The notes under the pieces were generated by a model. That model had not been told where the DNA came from and ran no database searches. It saw only the letters and a program-made list of their open reading frames with translations. Of a stretch of 64,000 nt of DNA, positions 42,272 through 51,675 are shown one piece after another (positions within the stretch are counted from its first letter, which is position 1; each line of letters begins with the position of its first letter). The stretch is from an uncultured Lachnospiraceae bacterium (lineage in GTDB: Bacteria > Bacillota > Clostridia > Lachnospirales > Lachnospiraceae): assembly GCA_944383265.1 (NCBI GenBank), contig CALWOX010000010.1:1-64000 (forward strand), read 5' to 3'. A program made the translations under genes and the position numbers.

Positions 42272-43612
42272 ATGAACGAAAGCTTTATGAAAGAAAAACC
42301 GGTATTTCAGCTTATTGTTTCCATGTCCCTTCCCATGGTCATCTCAATGCTTGTGAACTCTCTTTACAACATTGTCGACAGCTTGTTTGTGGCGAGGATA
42401 AGTGAGGATGCAATGACGGCGCTTTCTCTGGTATTCCCCATACAAAATTTTATAAATGCGGTGGGGATAGGCTTCGGAATAGGAATAAACGCTGTTATCG
42501 CCTTAAACTTGGGAGCGGGAAAGCCGGAAAAGGCTGATGCCGCAGCATCCTGCGGCATGTTTCTTTCCGTATTGCACGGCCTTTTCATGACCGTGGCGGG
42601 GATCGCGGTGATGCCCCGGTTTTTGATGACCTTTACCTCATCGGAAGCCGTCATAGACCTCGGATTAAGATATTCCGTGATAGCCTTCTCTTTTACCATT
42701 ATCATCACCCTCGGAATGTCATTTGAGAAGCTGTTCCAGTCTGTCGGAAGGATGAAGATAACCATGGCATCCCTTATGTGCGGATGTGTGGCAAATATAG
42801 TACTTGACCCTATGCTTATTTTCGGTATCGGCCCGTTCCCCGAGCTCGGTATAGAAGGTGCTGCTTTGGCGACCGGCATAGGCCAATCGATCTCCCTAAT
42901 TATATATTTGACCGTGTATTTTGTTTATCCCATACCTGTAAAGATCAAAAGGAAAGCCCTCATCCCCGATAAGTCCTGTGCCTTAAGGCTATATGCTGTG
43001 GGGATACCTGCAATACTTAATATAGCTCTGCCCTCGGTGCTTATATCCTCGCTTAACGCCATATTGGCGCCCTACTCCGAGGTATATATTTTGATTTTGG
43101 GCATCTACTACAAGCTCCAGACCTTCCTGTACCTGCCTGCAAACGGACTCGTTCAGGGAATGCGTCCGATTATCGGCTACAATTACGGGGCGGGAGAATA
43201 CAGGCGTGTAAGGAAGATATACGATATCGTCCTTATTATGAGCGCATCCATAATGGCCTTCGGAACTCTTATCTGTATCATCATTCCCGGCCCTCTCATG
43301 TCTCTTTTCACCTCCAACCCCGAGACAATAAAGAACGGTGAGACGGCTCTGAGGATGATAAGCTTGGGATTTATAGTTTCTTCTGTCACTGTAGCCTCCT
43401 CAGGCGCCTTGGAGGGATTGGGGAAGGGACTGCCTTCACTTATAGTATCACTTTTCAGATATATCATTATAATAATCCCGGCAGCCTTCATACTCTGCCG
43501 TATCTTCGGTCCTGTCGGAGTATGGAATGCCTTTTGGATAACAGAGATCATAACGGCCGCCGTTTCCTTTGCGGCGTTTAAAAGGTCTGTAAAGACAGCT
43601 AAAGCTCATTGA
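42272..43612 (+). CDS. MATE family multidrug/metabolite exporter
   Basis: 446-residue cation-coupled exporter with twelve predicted membrane helices. Two MATE repeats start PVFQLIVSMSLPMVISMLVNSLYNIVDSLF-like near 10 (key residues P, N and D) and again near 235 (AVGIPAILNIALPSVLISSLN). GLVQGMRPIIGYNYGAGEYRR near 300 is the conserved second-half motif. Substrate unknown. AGGAGA precedes the ATG. Its leader carries a possible attenuator. Confidence 0.92.
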   Translation: MNESFMKEKPVFQLIVSMSLPMVISMLVNSLYNIVDSLFVARISEDAMTALSLVFPIQNFINAVGIGFGIGINAVIALNLGAGKPEKADAAASCGMFLSVLHGLFMTVAGIAVMPRFLMTFTSSEAVIDLGLRYSVIAFSFTIIITLGMSFEKLFQSVGRMKITMASLMCGCVANIVLDPMLIFGIGPFPELGIEGAALATGIGQSISLIIYLTVYFVYPIPVKIKRKALIPDKSCALRLYAVGIPAILNIALPSVLISSLNAILAPYSEVYILILGIYYKLQTFLYLPANGLVQGMRPIIGYNYGAGEYRRVRKIYDIVLIMSASIMAFGTLICIIIPGPLMSLFTSNPETIKNGETALRMISLGFIVSSVTVASSGALEGLGKGLPSLIVSLFRYIIIIIPAAFILCRIFGPVGVWNAFWITEIITAAVSFAAFKRSVKTAKAH

Positions 43613-43645
43613 TCTCGAGATGATTTATGCCAAACTGAAACAAGT

Positions 43646-43690
43646 AAAACCGGAGACCGCTTCATACCAAAAGCGTGTCCCCGGTTTTTT
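43646..43690. terminator. Bidirectional terminator between the MATE gene and ilvE
   Basis: AAAACCGGAGACCGCTT pairs with AAGCGTGTCCCCGGTTTTTT-type sequence (two mismatches), with A- and T-runs on the two sides. Confidence 0.8.
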
Positions 43691-43702
43691 ATCATGTGAA
43701 GA

Positions 43703-44734
43703 TCAGGCTATCTTATATATCCATCCCTCAGGTGCCTCTACAGTTCCGAGCTGTATTCCTGTGAGTGTGTCATAAAGCTTCTTTGTGACCTCACCCGGCT
43801 CCTCAAGTCCCTTTCCGAATACTATCTCTCTTCCGTGATCATTTATCACTCCTACAGGAGAAATGACCGCCGCTGTTCCACAAAGTCCGCACTCGGAGAA
43901 GTTCTCAAGCTCCGCAAACTCAACCTTTCTCTCCTCTACCTTAAGCCCCAGCATGTGCTCCGCAACATACACAAGAGACCTTCTTGTTATTGAGGGAAGT
44001 ATGCTGTTGGACTTGGGAGTTACAAAGGTCTTTTTATCCTTTGTTATAAAGTAGAAGTTTGCTCCTCCTGTCTCCTCAACATATTTTCTCTCGGCAGGAT
44101 CAAGGAAAAGATTCTCCGTATATCCGTGCTCTGCGGCAACCTCATGGGCGTGCATGCTCATAGCATAGTTAAGTCCCGCCTTTATGTGACCTGTACCGTG
44201 GGGAGCAGCCCTGTCAAAGTCGCTGACCATGATGGCAATGGGCTTTGTGCCGCCCTTAAAATAAGGTCCTACAGGCATTACTATCATCCTGAAGATATAC
44301 TCGTGTGAGGGCTTTACGCCTATAACAGGCCCTGAAGCGAACATATAAGGCCTTATGTAAAGTGAAGCCCCGCTTCCGTAGGGAGGAACATAACCGATAT
44401 TTGCCTTTACAGTCTGCTTTAAAGCGTCCATGAATCTCTCCTTCGGAAATTCAGGCATGCAGAGAAATCTCGCAGAATCAGCCATCCTCTCGGCATTAAG
44501 ATCCGGCCTGAAGCATACGATATCTCCATTCACAGTCTCATATGCTTTTAAGCCTTCAAAGCACTCCTGACAATACTGAAGGATTCCCGCACACTCGTTT
44601 ATCCTGACCTCGGGATCCTCAGACAGATGTCCCTCATCCCATTTTCCGTCCTTATATTCAGATACATAACGCCAATCACATACCCTGTACTCAAATCCCA
44701 GGTTCTTCCAATCCAAATCTTTCAGCTCTCTCAT
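43703..44734 (-). CDS. ilvE: Branched-chain amino acid aminotransferase
   Basis: 343-residue fold-type IV PLP enzyme of the long (BCAT2-like) group, transferring the amino group between glutamate and the 2-keto acids of Leu, Ile and Val. Conserved: FEGLKAYETVNGDIVCFRP near 60, GTGHIKAGLNYA near 185 with the catalytic Lys, and ETGGANFYFI near 225. The C-terminus has CGTAAVISPVG. It can serve both branched-chain synthesis and breakdown. Promoter 66 bp upstream. Confidence 0.95.
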   Translation of the reverse strand: MRELKDLDWKNLGFEYRVCDWRYVSEYKDGKWDEGHLSEDPEVRINECAGILQYCQECFEGLKAYETVNGDIVCFRPDLNAERMADSARFLCMPEFPKERFMDALKQTVKANIGYVPPYGSGASLYIRPYMFASGPVIGVKPSHEYIFRMIVMPVGPYFKGGTKPIAIMVSDFDRAAPHGTGHIKAGLNYAMSMHAHEVAAEHGYTENLFLDPAERKYVEETGGANFYFITKDKKTFVTPKSNSILPSITRRSLVYVAEHMLGLKVEERKVEFAELENFSECGLCGTAAVISPVGVINDHGREIVFGKGLEEPGEVTKKLYDTLTGIQLGTVEAPEGWIYKIA

Positions 44735-44799
44735 ATGCCTTTCCTTTCCGCTCGAGCCTTTTTGCAGCGGCTCCGCCTGTTAAATATGATTTTAAGTCG

Positions 44800-44827
44800 A
44801 TTATACGCCGGTGTGCAAATATCGCAA
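44800..44827 (-). promoter_or_regulatory. Promoter of ilvE
   Basis: Minus-strand TTGCGA (44822-44827), 16-bp spacer, TATAAT (44800-44805). Confidence 0.55.
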
Positions 44828-44908
44828 GATAATACCTTCATATTATCAAATCCGGTAATATAAAATGCATTTTTTATAACTTTGAATCATAGTTTATATA
44901 ATTCAACC

Positions 44909-46126
44909 TTAGCAGAATACATACTTCTCCAGCCTGTCAAACGCTTCTTTCATCCTCTCAAAGGGAAGGGCAAGATTCATCCTTATATTCCAAGGTCCAT
45001 TGAAGGCCTTTCCTGTCTGCCAGAAAACGCCTGCCTCATATCCCGCATGGAGCACATCCTCAAGTGTCTTTCCGTGTTCTCTGCAGTACTCCTCACAGTC
45101 AATAAAGAGCATATATGTCCCCTGAGGCTTTGAGACATGAACGCCCTTAAGCCTTTTCTCTATAAAATCGCAGGCATAGCTTACATTGTCCCCGAGGACT
45201 GTAAGGAGCTCCTCAAGCCATTCATAGCCCTCCTTTTTATATGCTCCGATAAGGGCATACATGGAAAGAAGGTTCATAGTATTGTAATGACACAGTGAGC
45301 TTTCCTTGAGCATCCTGTCATTTAACCACTGATTATATATGATGTGGTAGCTTCCTATAAGTCCCGCAAGATTGAAGGTCTTTGAAGGGGCATAGAGAGC
45401 TATGGTACGGTTCCTTGCGTCCTCAGACACAGACTGGGTAGGTGTATGCCTGTTACCGTAGAGAATGATATCCGACCATATCTCATCGGAGATAACATAT
45501 ACGTCATGCTTTTTAAATATCTCCATTACCTTTTCTATCTCTTCTCTCTCCCACACTCGTCCTGTAGGGTTGTGGGGCGAGCAGAATATAGCGCAGTGGA
45601 TCTTGTTTTCCACTATCTTTTTCTCCATATCCTCATAGTCCAAGCGCCATATGTTATTTTCATCCTTCACGAGCGGGCTGTGAACTATATGATAGCCGTG
45701 ATTATTCAAAACGCCGGTAAAGCCTACATATGTAGGTGAATTGACAAGGACATTATCGCCCTTTGAGCAAAGCACTGAGAGGGCTGTGGCGACACCTCCC
45801 AAAACTCCGTTTTCATATCCGATATGCTTTCTCTCAAGGCCTGTCACGTTATTTCTTTTTCTCTGCCACTCTATTATCTCGTCAAAATACTCGTCCCTCG
45901 GTGAAAAGTATCCGTAGAGAGAATGCTTTACTCTCTCTGTAATGGTCTCCGCCACTGTGGGAACTGTAGCAAAATTCATATCCGCTATCCACATGGGGAT
46001 CATATCAAGGCCTTCTCTTACCTTTATCTCCCTTCCCACAGCCTGAACCATATTTCCGGGTATAGCGTCAACAGCTATGGCATCCTTGCCTTTACGATCA
46101 ATAATACTTGTAAAATCGTACTTCAT
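44909..46126 (-). CDS. MalY/PatB type PLP-dependent C-S lyase or aminotransferase
   Basis: 405-residue fold-type I PLP enzyme. The catalytic Lys is in ALYAPSKTFNLAGL near 235, with NPTGRVW near 165 (aromatic-ring Asn) and YEAGVFWQTGKAF near 360. The N-terminal MIPMWIADMNFATVP is diagnostic of the MalY/PatB (cystathionine beta-lyase-like) group. It probably cleaves C-S bonds of cystathionine or cysteine conjugates; aminotransferase activity is also possible. The start at 46126 has GAGAGG about 9 bp upstream. Confidence 0.88.
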   Translation of the reverse strand: MKYDFTSIIDRKGKDAIAVDAIPGNMVQAVGREIKVREGLDMIPMWIADMNFATVPTVAETITERVKHSLYGYFSPRDEYFDEIIEWQRKRNNVTGLERKHIGYENGVLGGVATALSVLCSKGDNVLVNSPTYVGFTGVLNNHGYHIVHSPLVKDENNIWRLDYEDMEKKIVENKIHCAIFCSPHNPTGRVWEREEIEKVMEIFKKHDVYVISDEIWSDIILYGNRHTPTQSVSEDARNRTIALYAPSKTFNLAGLIGSYHIIYNQWLNDRMLKESSLCHYNTMNLLSMYALIGAYKKEGYEWLEELLTVLGDNVSYACDFIEKRLKGVHVSKPQGTYMLFIDCEEYCREHGKTLEDVLHAGYEAGVFWQTGKAFNGPWNIRMNLALPFERMKEAFDRLEKYVFC

Positions 46127-46287
46127 ATTCAGTCTTCCTCTCATGTATTTTAATTATCTGTTTCTTTTATATAGCTTATATTTTTGCCTTTGTGATATCT
46201 TTTCCCTACGAGCTAATATTGCCTTACAGCTATTCTAAGCTCCTTAGCTGAAACATGCAACATTATTTTATGCAGTTTATTTCAATA

Positions 46288-46328
46288 ATAAAAAGCGGCA
46301 GAATCCCTTTTCAGGAGCCTGCCGCCTT
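46288..46328 (-). terminator. Terminator of the pit-DUF47 operon
   Basis: Minus-strand GCGGCAG/CTGCCGC arms (46319-46328 and 46291-46301) followed by TTTTTATTA. Confidence 0.75.
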
Positions 46329-46364
46329 ATAAGGCTTAATCCGATCTGTGCTTTTATTTTAACA

Positions 46365-46988
46365 TTATGAATTCTTCATTACAACGCTCTCTATTATGTC
46401 CGCTACATGCTCGCAGGCGTCCGCACACTTCTCAAGATACTCATATATCTCTCTCCACGCTATGATGTGCAGGGGATCGCTGCTCTCTGTGTGAAGACTT
46501 CTCATGCTGTCGATAAAGAGCTTGTCCGATTTCTCCTCCAGATCGTTTATCTTTATAATGAGCTTTTTAAGCTCCTTGGAATGCCTGAAATCCGCGAACT
46601 CCTTCAAAAGGCAAGTTACCTCTTCGCAGCACTGAATAACGACATCCGTCATCTTGAGAGCATCAGGCTCTATAGCGTCCACATTGTTTGTGTAGACTCT
46701 CATGAGAACATCCTCTATCTTGTCTGTGATATCGTCTATATCCTGGCTCAGCACGACTATATCCTCCCTCTCAATAGGCGGGATAAATTCCTTTGCCAGC
46801 TTGTCAAGCATCTCATGCTTTTTCATATCGGCGCTGTTCTCGATCTTATGAATCTCGTCAAGGTGATCATGAAGATCCTCGGGCTTGAACTTTTCAAGTA
46901 CATCCTTTAAAAGATGAGCCGCCCTGCAGGATTCCTCGGCGCAGGCGATAAAGTTATTGAAATAGTAAGCGTCTTGCTTTTTTGACAT
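46365..46988 (-). CDS. DUF47 family PhoU-like protein
   Basis: 207-residue all-helical protein of the DUF47/TIGR00153 family, related to PhoU. Charged helices with ENSADMKKHEML near 50, PIEREDIVVLSQDIDDITD near 72 and a final YEYLEKCADACEHVADIIES near 185. It follows the Pit-type phosphate transporter, its usual partner, and likely modulates it. GGAGG precedes the ATG. Confidence 0.92.
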   Translation of the reverse strand: MSKKQDAYYFNNFIACAEESCRAAHLLKDVLEKFKPEDLHDHLDEIHKIENSADMKKHEMLDKLAKEFIPPIEREDIVVLSQDIDDITDKIEDVLMRVYTNNVDAIEPDALKMTDVVIQCCEEVTCLLKEFADFRHSKELKKLIIKINDLEEKSDKLFIDSMRSLHTESSDPLHIIAWREIYEYLEKCADACEHVADIIESVVMKNS

Positions 46989-47060
46989 TTTTCGATCCTC
47001 CGAATTTAAATAAGACTGTTTGTTCGTTTATTCAAATAAGAATTTTTATTTACTTATATC

Positions 47061-48101
47061 CTAAAACAGCGTCATAAATATTTTTGCCATTATAAAGCTT
47101 ATGAGTCCGCATCCCGGGAAGGTAAATACCCAGGTAAGCATCATATCCTTAACAACTCCGAAGTTTATTGCGGATATTCTCTTTACAGCTCCCACACCCA
47201 TGATAGCGCTGGTCTTTGTATGGGTGGTCGAGACAGGTATTCCGAACACGCTTGATAAGAGAAGGCATATAGCTCCCGCAAGGTCTGCGGAAAAGCCCTG
47301 ATATTTTTCAAGCTTTACCATGTCCATACCCACGGATTTTATGATCTTCTCTCCTCCCACACTGGTTCCGAGTCCCATTACAGTACTGCAAAGTATCATA
47401 AGCCATACAGGTATGGTCATTCCATGCACACTGTCCTGTCCGTTGCAGAAGGCGATTCCCAGAAAAAGCACTCCGATAAATTTCTGTCCGTCCTGTGCTC
47501 CATGCATAAAGCTCATGAAGGCGGCTCCGAATATCTGGGCCGGTTTAAAAAAGTCATTGGCCTTTCTTCGGTCCACTCCCGAGCAGATGAGCATGATCAC
47601 TCTGCATATTGCCCATCCCATGAGAAAGCCTAAAACAAGACTCAGCACAAGTCCGTAAAGTACCTTTACCCACTCGTCGAAATTGATCCTTCCGTTGCTT
47701 GTGGCAAGAGCCGCTCCGGTAAGTCCTGCGATAAGGCTGTGGCTCTCGCTGGTGGGGATTCCGAACTGAGAGGCGCCCACACTGTAGACAACTATTGAAA
47801 ACAGCGCGGCACAAAGGGCTATAAGCGCCGTGCTCGTGTCTCCTCCGAAGTCAACCATGTTGCTTATTGTGGAGGCGACCGAGCTGTTTATCCTCGTCAT
47901 GACGAGAACGCCCGCAAAGTTGAATATCGCGCTCATGATTATCGCGCTCTTTGCCCTCATACACCTTGTGGTGACACAGGTGGCGATGGCGTTAGGTGCA
48001 TCTGTCCATCCGTTTACAAAAATGACCCCGAGAGTCAGAGCCACGGTGATCATCAGTATCGGATTTGAAAACACCTCTGTGTAAAATTCAGAAAATGACA
48101 T
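47061..48101 (-). CDS. Pit family inorganic phosphate transporter
   Basis: 346-residue secondary phosphate transporter with about ten membrane helices. The paired PiT signatures are visible: VNGWTDAPNAIATCVTTR near 28-46 and FGIPVSTTHTKTSAIMGVG near 285, with PTSESHSLIAGLTGAALA near 115. Moves Pi with a cation. First gene of the pair with DUF47 and preceded by a near-consensus promoter with a 150-nt leader. No PhoB box was recognised. Confidence 0.94.
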   Translation of the reverse strand: MSFSEFYTEVFSNPILMITVALTLGVIFVNGWTDAPNAIATCVTTRCMRAKSAIIMSAIFNFAGVLVMTRINSSVASTISNMVDFGGDTSTALIALCAALFSIVVYSVGASQFGIPTSESHSLIAGLTGAALATSNGRINFDEWVKVLYGLVLSLVLGFLMGWAICRVIMLICSGVDRRKANDFFKPAQIFGAAFMSFMHGAQDGQKFIGVLFLGIAFCNGQDSVHGMTIPVWLMILCSTVMGLGTSVGGEKIIKSVGMDMVKLEKYQGFSADLAGAICLLLSSVFGIPVSTTHTKTSAIMGVGAVKRISAINFGVVKDMMLTWVFTFPGCGLISFIMAKIFMTLF

Positions 48102-48265
48102 CGCAAAAGCTCCTTATTATGTTTTTGTTATGTTTTTGAACACAAAAATAAGGCGTAGGAACTTAAAATCTCTACTGCATAATTTTAATTGGAAAACCGC
48201 ATTTCTGAAATTTCAAGCTCCTCCCGCCCTGATATTTTATATGTTTTTAACTTATATTTAACAAA

Positions 48266-48294
48266 AATATAACATTATCAAGCTTTCATGTCAA
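48266..48294 (-). promoter_or_regulatory. Promoter of the phosphate transport operon
   Basis: Minus-strand TTGACA (48289-48294), 17-bp spacer, TATATT (48266-48271) with extended TG (TGTTATATT). Confidence 0.75.
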
Positions 48295-48335
48295 TAAAAC
48301 TAATCAAATCCGCTTTTAAGGATTTATTTACGGAT

Positions 48336-49586
48336 TTATATTCCGAATACCTCATCCAATATCTCGTCCGCTATTTCCTCCTTCTTCATTATAGGAAGCT
48401 CCGTTATCTCGTCCGCCTTTATAACAGTCACCACATTGGTGTCTGTGCCGAAGCCTGCACCGGGGGTTTTAAGATTGTTTGCAATTATCATATCCGCATT
48501 TTTCTTTTTAAGCTTTTTTTCCGAGTTTTCCAGAAGATCCTTTGTCTCCATGGAAAAGCCCACGAGCTTTTGCCCCTTCTTTTTGTGCTTTCCGAGCCAC
48601 GAAAGTATGTCCTCCGTCCTCTCAAGCTCAAGGATTGTCTTTTCCTCCCCCGAGTCCTCCTTTTTTATTTTATCCTCAGCAACAGACGCAGGTCTGAAGT
48701 CCGCCACAGCAGCGGCCATTATCACGCAGTCGGCATCTTTATACTCTTTTTTTACAGCCTCAAGCATGTCTTCGGCGCTTTCAATTTCTATTTTCCTTGC
48801 TCCTATAGGAGTTATTACTCCCTCTGCTGATTTTTCTCCCGTAAGCACCGCATTATTTACATTATCGGAAAGCTCATTTACGGGGCCGCTTATAAGCACG
48901 GTATCCGCTCCCCTTGCCGCCGCTGCCTTCGCCAGAGCATATCCCATCTTTCCCGTCGAATGATTTGTGATAAATCTCACGGGATCAAGTCTCTCTCTTG
49001 TGGGGCCTGCGGTTATAACCACCTTTTTCCCTTCAAGGTCCCTTCCGCGGGATATGTAGTATTCAATGAATCTGTAGAGCACAGAGGGCTCAGGCATCTT
49101 TCCTTTTGCAAATATCCCCTCGGCAAGATGTCCCGAGTCGGGCTCAAGCACTATCACCCCGTGATCCCTCAACTTCTCTATATTTTCCTGCGTTGCGGGG
49201 TTCTCATACATCTTGACGTTCATAGCGGGAACCACTATCTTTATGCAGTCGGAGGCTATAAAGGTCGAGGTAAGAGCGTCATCCGCTATGCCGCAGGCAA
49301 GCTTTGCTATTATATTTGCGGTTGCCGGAGCCACCATAAACAAATCGGCCGGCTTTGCCACGGAAATATGAGGGATTATGTATTCCTCCGAGTCAAAGGT
49401 ATCTGTTATTACCCTGTGTCCCGACAATGCCTCAAAGGTTATCCTTCCCACAAACTTCTCGGCGTTCTCTGTCATCAAAACCTGTATATCCGCTCCCGCC
49501 TGCTTTAAAGCGGAGACCAATGCCGCTGTCTTATAGGCGGCTATGCCACCGCTCACTCCTACAATTATCCGCTTATCTGAAAGCAT
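48336..49586 (-). CDS. coaBC: Bifunctional phosphopantothenoylcysteine decarboxylase/synthetase
   Basis: 416 residues. CoaC half (1-180): VSGGIAAYKTAALVSAL near 9, catalytic His in IIPHISVAK near 74, KLACG near 95 and PAMNVKMYENPA near 125. CoaB half (185-416): KKVVITAGPTRERLDPVRFI near 190, NHSTGKMGYALA and AAAVADFRP near 290. It makes 4'-phosphopantetheine in CoA biosynthesis. coaX lies upstream on the same strand at 99 bp. Confidence 0.96.
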   Translation of the reverse strand: MLSDKRIIVGVSGGIAAYKTAALVSALKQAGADIQVLMTENAEKFVGRITFEALSGHRVITDTFDSEEYIIPHISVAKPADLFMVAPATANIIAKLACGIADDALTSTFIASDCIKIVVPAMNVKMYENPATQENIEKLRDHGVIVLEPDSGHLAEGIFAKGKMPEPSVLYRFIEYYISRGRDLEGKKVVITAGPTRERLDPVRFITNHSTGKMGYALAKAAAARGADTVLISGPVNELSDNVNNAVLTGEKSAEGVITPIGARKIEIESAEDMLEAVKKEYKDADCVIMAAAVADFRPASVAEDKIKKEDSGEEKTILELERTEDILSWLGKHKKKGQKLVGFSMETKDLLENSEKKLKKKNADMIIANNLKTPGAGFGTDTNVVTVIKADEITELPIMKKEEIADEILDEVFGI

Positions 49587-49685
49587 AGTTCTTACCTCCG
49601 TAAGTCATGTTTTTTTCACTGTATACTGTATATAGATATATCATAGCCTGCACGATATGCCTTACAGGTTCCTTCCTTATAGGGC

Positions 49686-50450
49686 TTATCTGTTGAGCCT
49701 GTATATCCTCAAAAGTCCCTTCATAAGGAGCTCCCTGTCAAGCACTATATCATGCAAGCAAAGAGGGACCACAAATCTCGCAAGGCCGCCTGTCGCCACG
49801 ATGCTGCAGCTCTCTCCGAGCTCGGCCTCCATCCTGTCTATTATGCCGTCTATCTGACCCGCATTCCCGTAAAGTATACCGCTTCTCATGCTGTCTACGG
49901 TATTATTTGCTATGACCCTTCCCGGAGCCTCAAGGCTTATGGACGGAAGCTGCGCTGTGTTTGAAGAAAGGGAATTAAGAGAAACCTTGAGTCCCGGAAG
50001 TATTGCTCCCCCGAGGTACTCTCCCTCTCTGTTTACCACAGTTATGGTGGTTGCCGTCCCCATATTTATTATTATCACAGGCGCCTTGAAGCATGTCCAC
50101 GCGGCTTCCGCCCCTATTATGAGATCCGCCCCGACCTTTTCCGGATAGAGCATGCGTCTTAAGCTTATGCTAGTCTTGAGCTTGTAGGATACTATAAGAG
50201 GTGAAAAGCCCAAAACCTTCCTGACTGCCGAGCTTATGGTTCCTGTGAGAGGCGGAACCACAGACGATATCACCGCGCCTTCGATCTTATTTTTTTCTAT
50301 ACCGTGAAATCCCAATATTGCCATTATATCCATGGCATACTCCATACTGGTCTTGTCAACGGATGTTGTCACCCGCTCCTCGATTATCCCGCTGTCCGAG
50401 ACCACACCTATCTTTATATTAGAATTTCCCATGTCTATGGCAAGTATCAT
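49686..50450 (-). CDS. coaX: Type III pantothenate kinase
   Basis: 254-residue acetate/sugar-kinase-fold enzyme, ATP-dependent pantothenate phosphorylation, first step to CoA. Motifs: DMGNSNIKIGV near 6 (phosphate 1), GADLIIGAEAAW near 100 and NMGTATTITVVNREG near 122 (phosphate 2), GGAILPG near 138 and ATGGLARFV near 225. Precedes coaBC on the same strand. Confidence 0.96.
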   Translation of the reverse strand: MILAIDMGNSNIKIGVVSDSGIIEERVTTSVDKTSMEYAMDIMAILGFHGIEKNKIEGAVISSVVPPLTGTISSAVRKVLGFSPLIVSYKLKTSISLRRMLYPEKVGADLIIGAEAAWTCFKAPVIIINMGTATTITVVNREGEYLGGAILPGLKVSLNSLSSNTAQLPSISLEAPGRVIANNTVDSMRSGILYGNAGQIDGIIDRMEAELGESCSIVATGGLARFVVPLCLHDIVLDRELLMKGLLRIYRLNR

Positions 50451-50533
50451 TTTCTCTCTGTTTTCTCCGAATTTTATAGTTTATGATATCTATATAATAC
50501 TTCCGGAAAGTCCTTCCTGCAAGGATATTTATA

Positions 50534-50561
50534 TTGAAAATCCCAAGGTATATGGTATAAC
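50534..50561 (+). promoter_or_regulatory. Possible promoter of the isochorismatase-family gene
   Basis: TTGAAA (50534-50539), 16-bp spacer, TATAAC (50556-50561) with extended TG. Confidence 0.45.
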
Positions 50562-50633
50562 TTTAGCGACAGCTTTATAAAAGGCCAAGTCTGTAATATC
50601 ATATTTATTATATTATGATCGGAGGTTTGTTTG

Positions 50634-51167
50634 ATGAGTAATAAAGTTTTAATTGTAATTGATATGCAAAACGATTTTATTGACGGTTCTCTCGGTACCC
50701 CCGAGGCTGTGGCGATCGTCCCCGGGGTCAGGGAAAGAATAGAAAAAGCCATAAAGGAAGGCGAGCGGGTCCTTTTTACCATGGATACACACGGCGAGGA
50801 CTATCTCTCGACTCAGGAAGGAAAAAAGCTTCCTGTACGCCATTGCATAAAGGGCACATGGGGTCATGAGCTTTCCGACAGCCTCAAGGACTTTGCCGAT
50901 GACAGGGACAAGGTAATAGAAAAACACACCTTCGGCTCTGCCGCTCTGCCACTTGCAGTACAGAGATTTGATGAAATGACACTTATCGGTCTTTGCACGG
51001 ACATATGTGTCATAGCAAATGCCATACTTCTAAAGACCTACTTCCCCGAGAAAAAGATAATCGTTGATGCGTCTCTCTGTGCAGGCGTTACTCCCGCAAG
51101 CCACAGAAATGCCCTTGAGGCAATGAAGATGTGCCAGATAGATATTATAAATGAGCAGGCTGATTAA
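50634..51167 (+). CDS. Isochorismatase-family cysteine hydrolase (nicotinamidase-like)
   Basis: 177 residues with the catalytic triad positions: Asp in VIDMQNDFIDG near 10, Lys in VIEKHTFGS near 100 and Cys in GLCTDICVIANA near 134. The AGVTPASHRNALEAMKMCQ end is typical. Most like the nicotinamidase/pyrazinamidase branch, which makes nicotinate for NAD salvage, though other amidohydrolases share it. The metal-site DTH (DTHGEDY) is near 50. ATG at 50634 with GGAGG 8 bp upstream; a TTG just before it is rejected. Confidence 0.87.
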   Translation: MSNKVLIVIDMQNDFIDGSLGTPEAVAIVPGVRERIEKAIKEGERVLFTMDTHGEDYLSTQEGKKLPVRHCIKGTWGHELSDSLKDFADDRDKVIEKHTFGSAALPLAVQRFDEMTLIGLCTDICVIANAILLKTYFPEKKIIVDASLCAGVTPASHRNALEAMKMCQIDIINEQAD

Positions 51168-51230
51168 CACCGAAATAAATGCCGAAATAACTTCTCAGTA
51201 AACAATATATAAAAATAAAAATCATGATAT

Positions 51231-51288
51231 AAAAGCCCCGTACCCTAAGATTGGTTCAATTCCGAAATCTCAGGGATATGGGGCTTTT
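51231..51288. terminator. Bidirectional terminator
   Basis: AAAAGCCCC (51231-51239) and GGGGCTTTT (51280-51288) arms with further pairing of CCT/AGG and AGATT/AATCT inside. Confidence 0.75.
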
Positions 51289-51338
51289 AATTATCTTTTG
51301 TTATTTCTTTTTCTTATTGTTTCTTTTTCGACCGGGAT

Positions 51339-51629
51339 TTAGTTTATCTCGATCTTTAATGCTTCCTCAGGCTTGAAGGAGTTCTTTAAGTCGTAGATGT
51401 TATGATGTGTGTAGTCTCTCAAAGCTCTGTCTCCGAGGAAATAGTTTCTCTGGTACTTGCGTCCGTCAATGTTTATCCAGTTCTCCTTGTCCCATGTAAG
51501 GTATCCGTCAGCATCTGTAACGGGAGCCTTTAAGGTAAGGTCTATCTGACGATTGTTGTTGAGGAAGTCGATGAGGTCATCGTAAGTTACCTCTATTTCC
51601 TTGTTTTCATGCATGTCATAAGCCTTCAT
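51339..51629 (-). CDS. Small hypothetical protein downstream of nrdD
   Basis: 96 residues, acidic/aromatic, no signal peptide or membrane helix (ENKEIEVTYDDLIDFLNNN, YFLGDRALRDYTHHNIYDL). A good GGAGG lies 10 bp before the ATG and it is 46 bp after the nrdD stop on the same strand, so it is likely in the nrdD operon. I do not recognise a family. The reductase activase NrdG, which often sits here, is not this protein: no CxxxCxxC radical-SAM motif. Confidence 0.7.
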   Translation of the reverse strand: MKAYDMHENKEIEVTYDDLIDFLNNNRQIDLTLKAPVTDADGYLTWDKENWINIDGRKYQRNYFLGDRALRDYTHHNIYDLKNSFKPEEALKIEIN

Positions 51630-51675
51630 AATAAATAATCCTCCGAATATACAAATTTATGTATACATTATAAAC

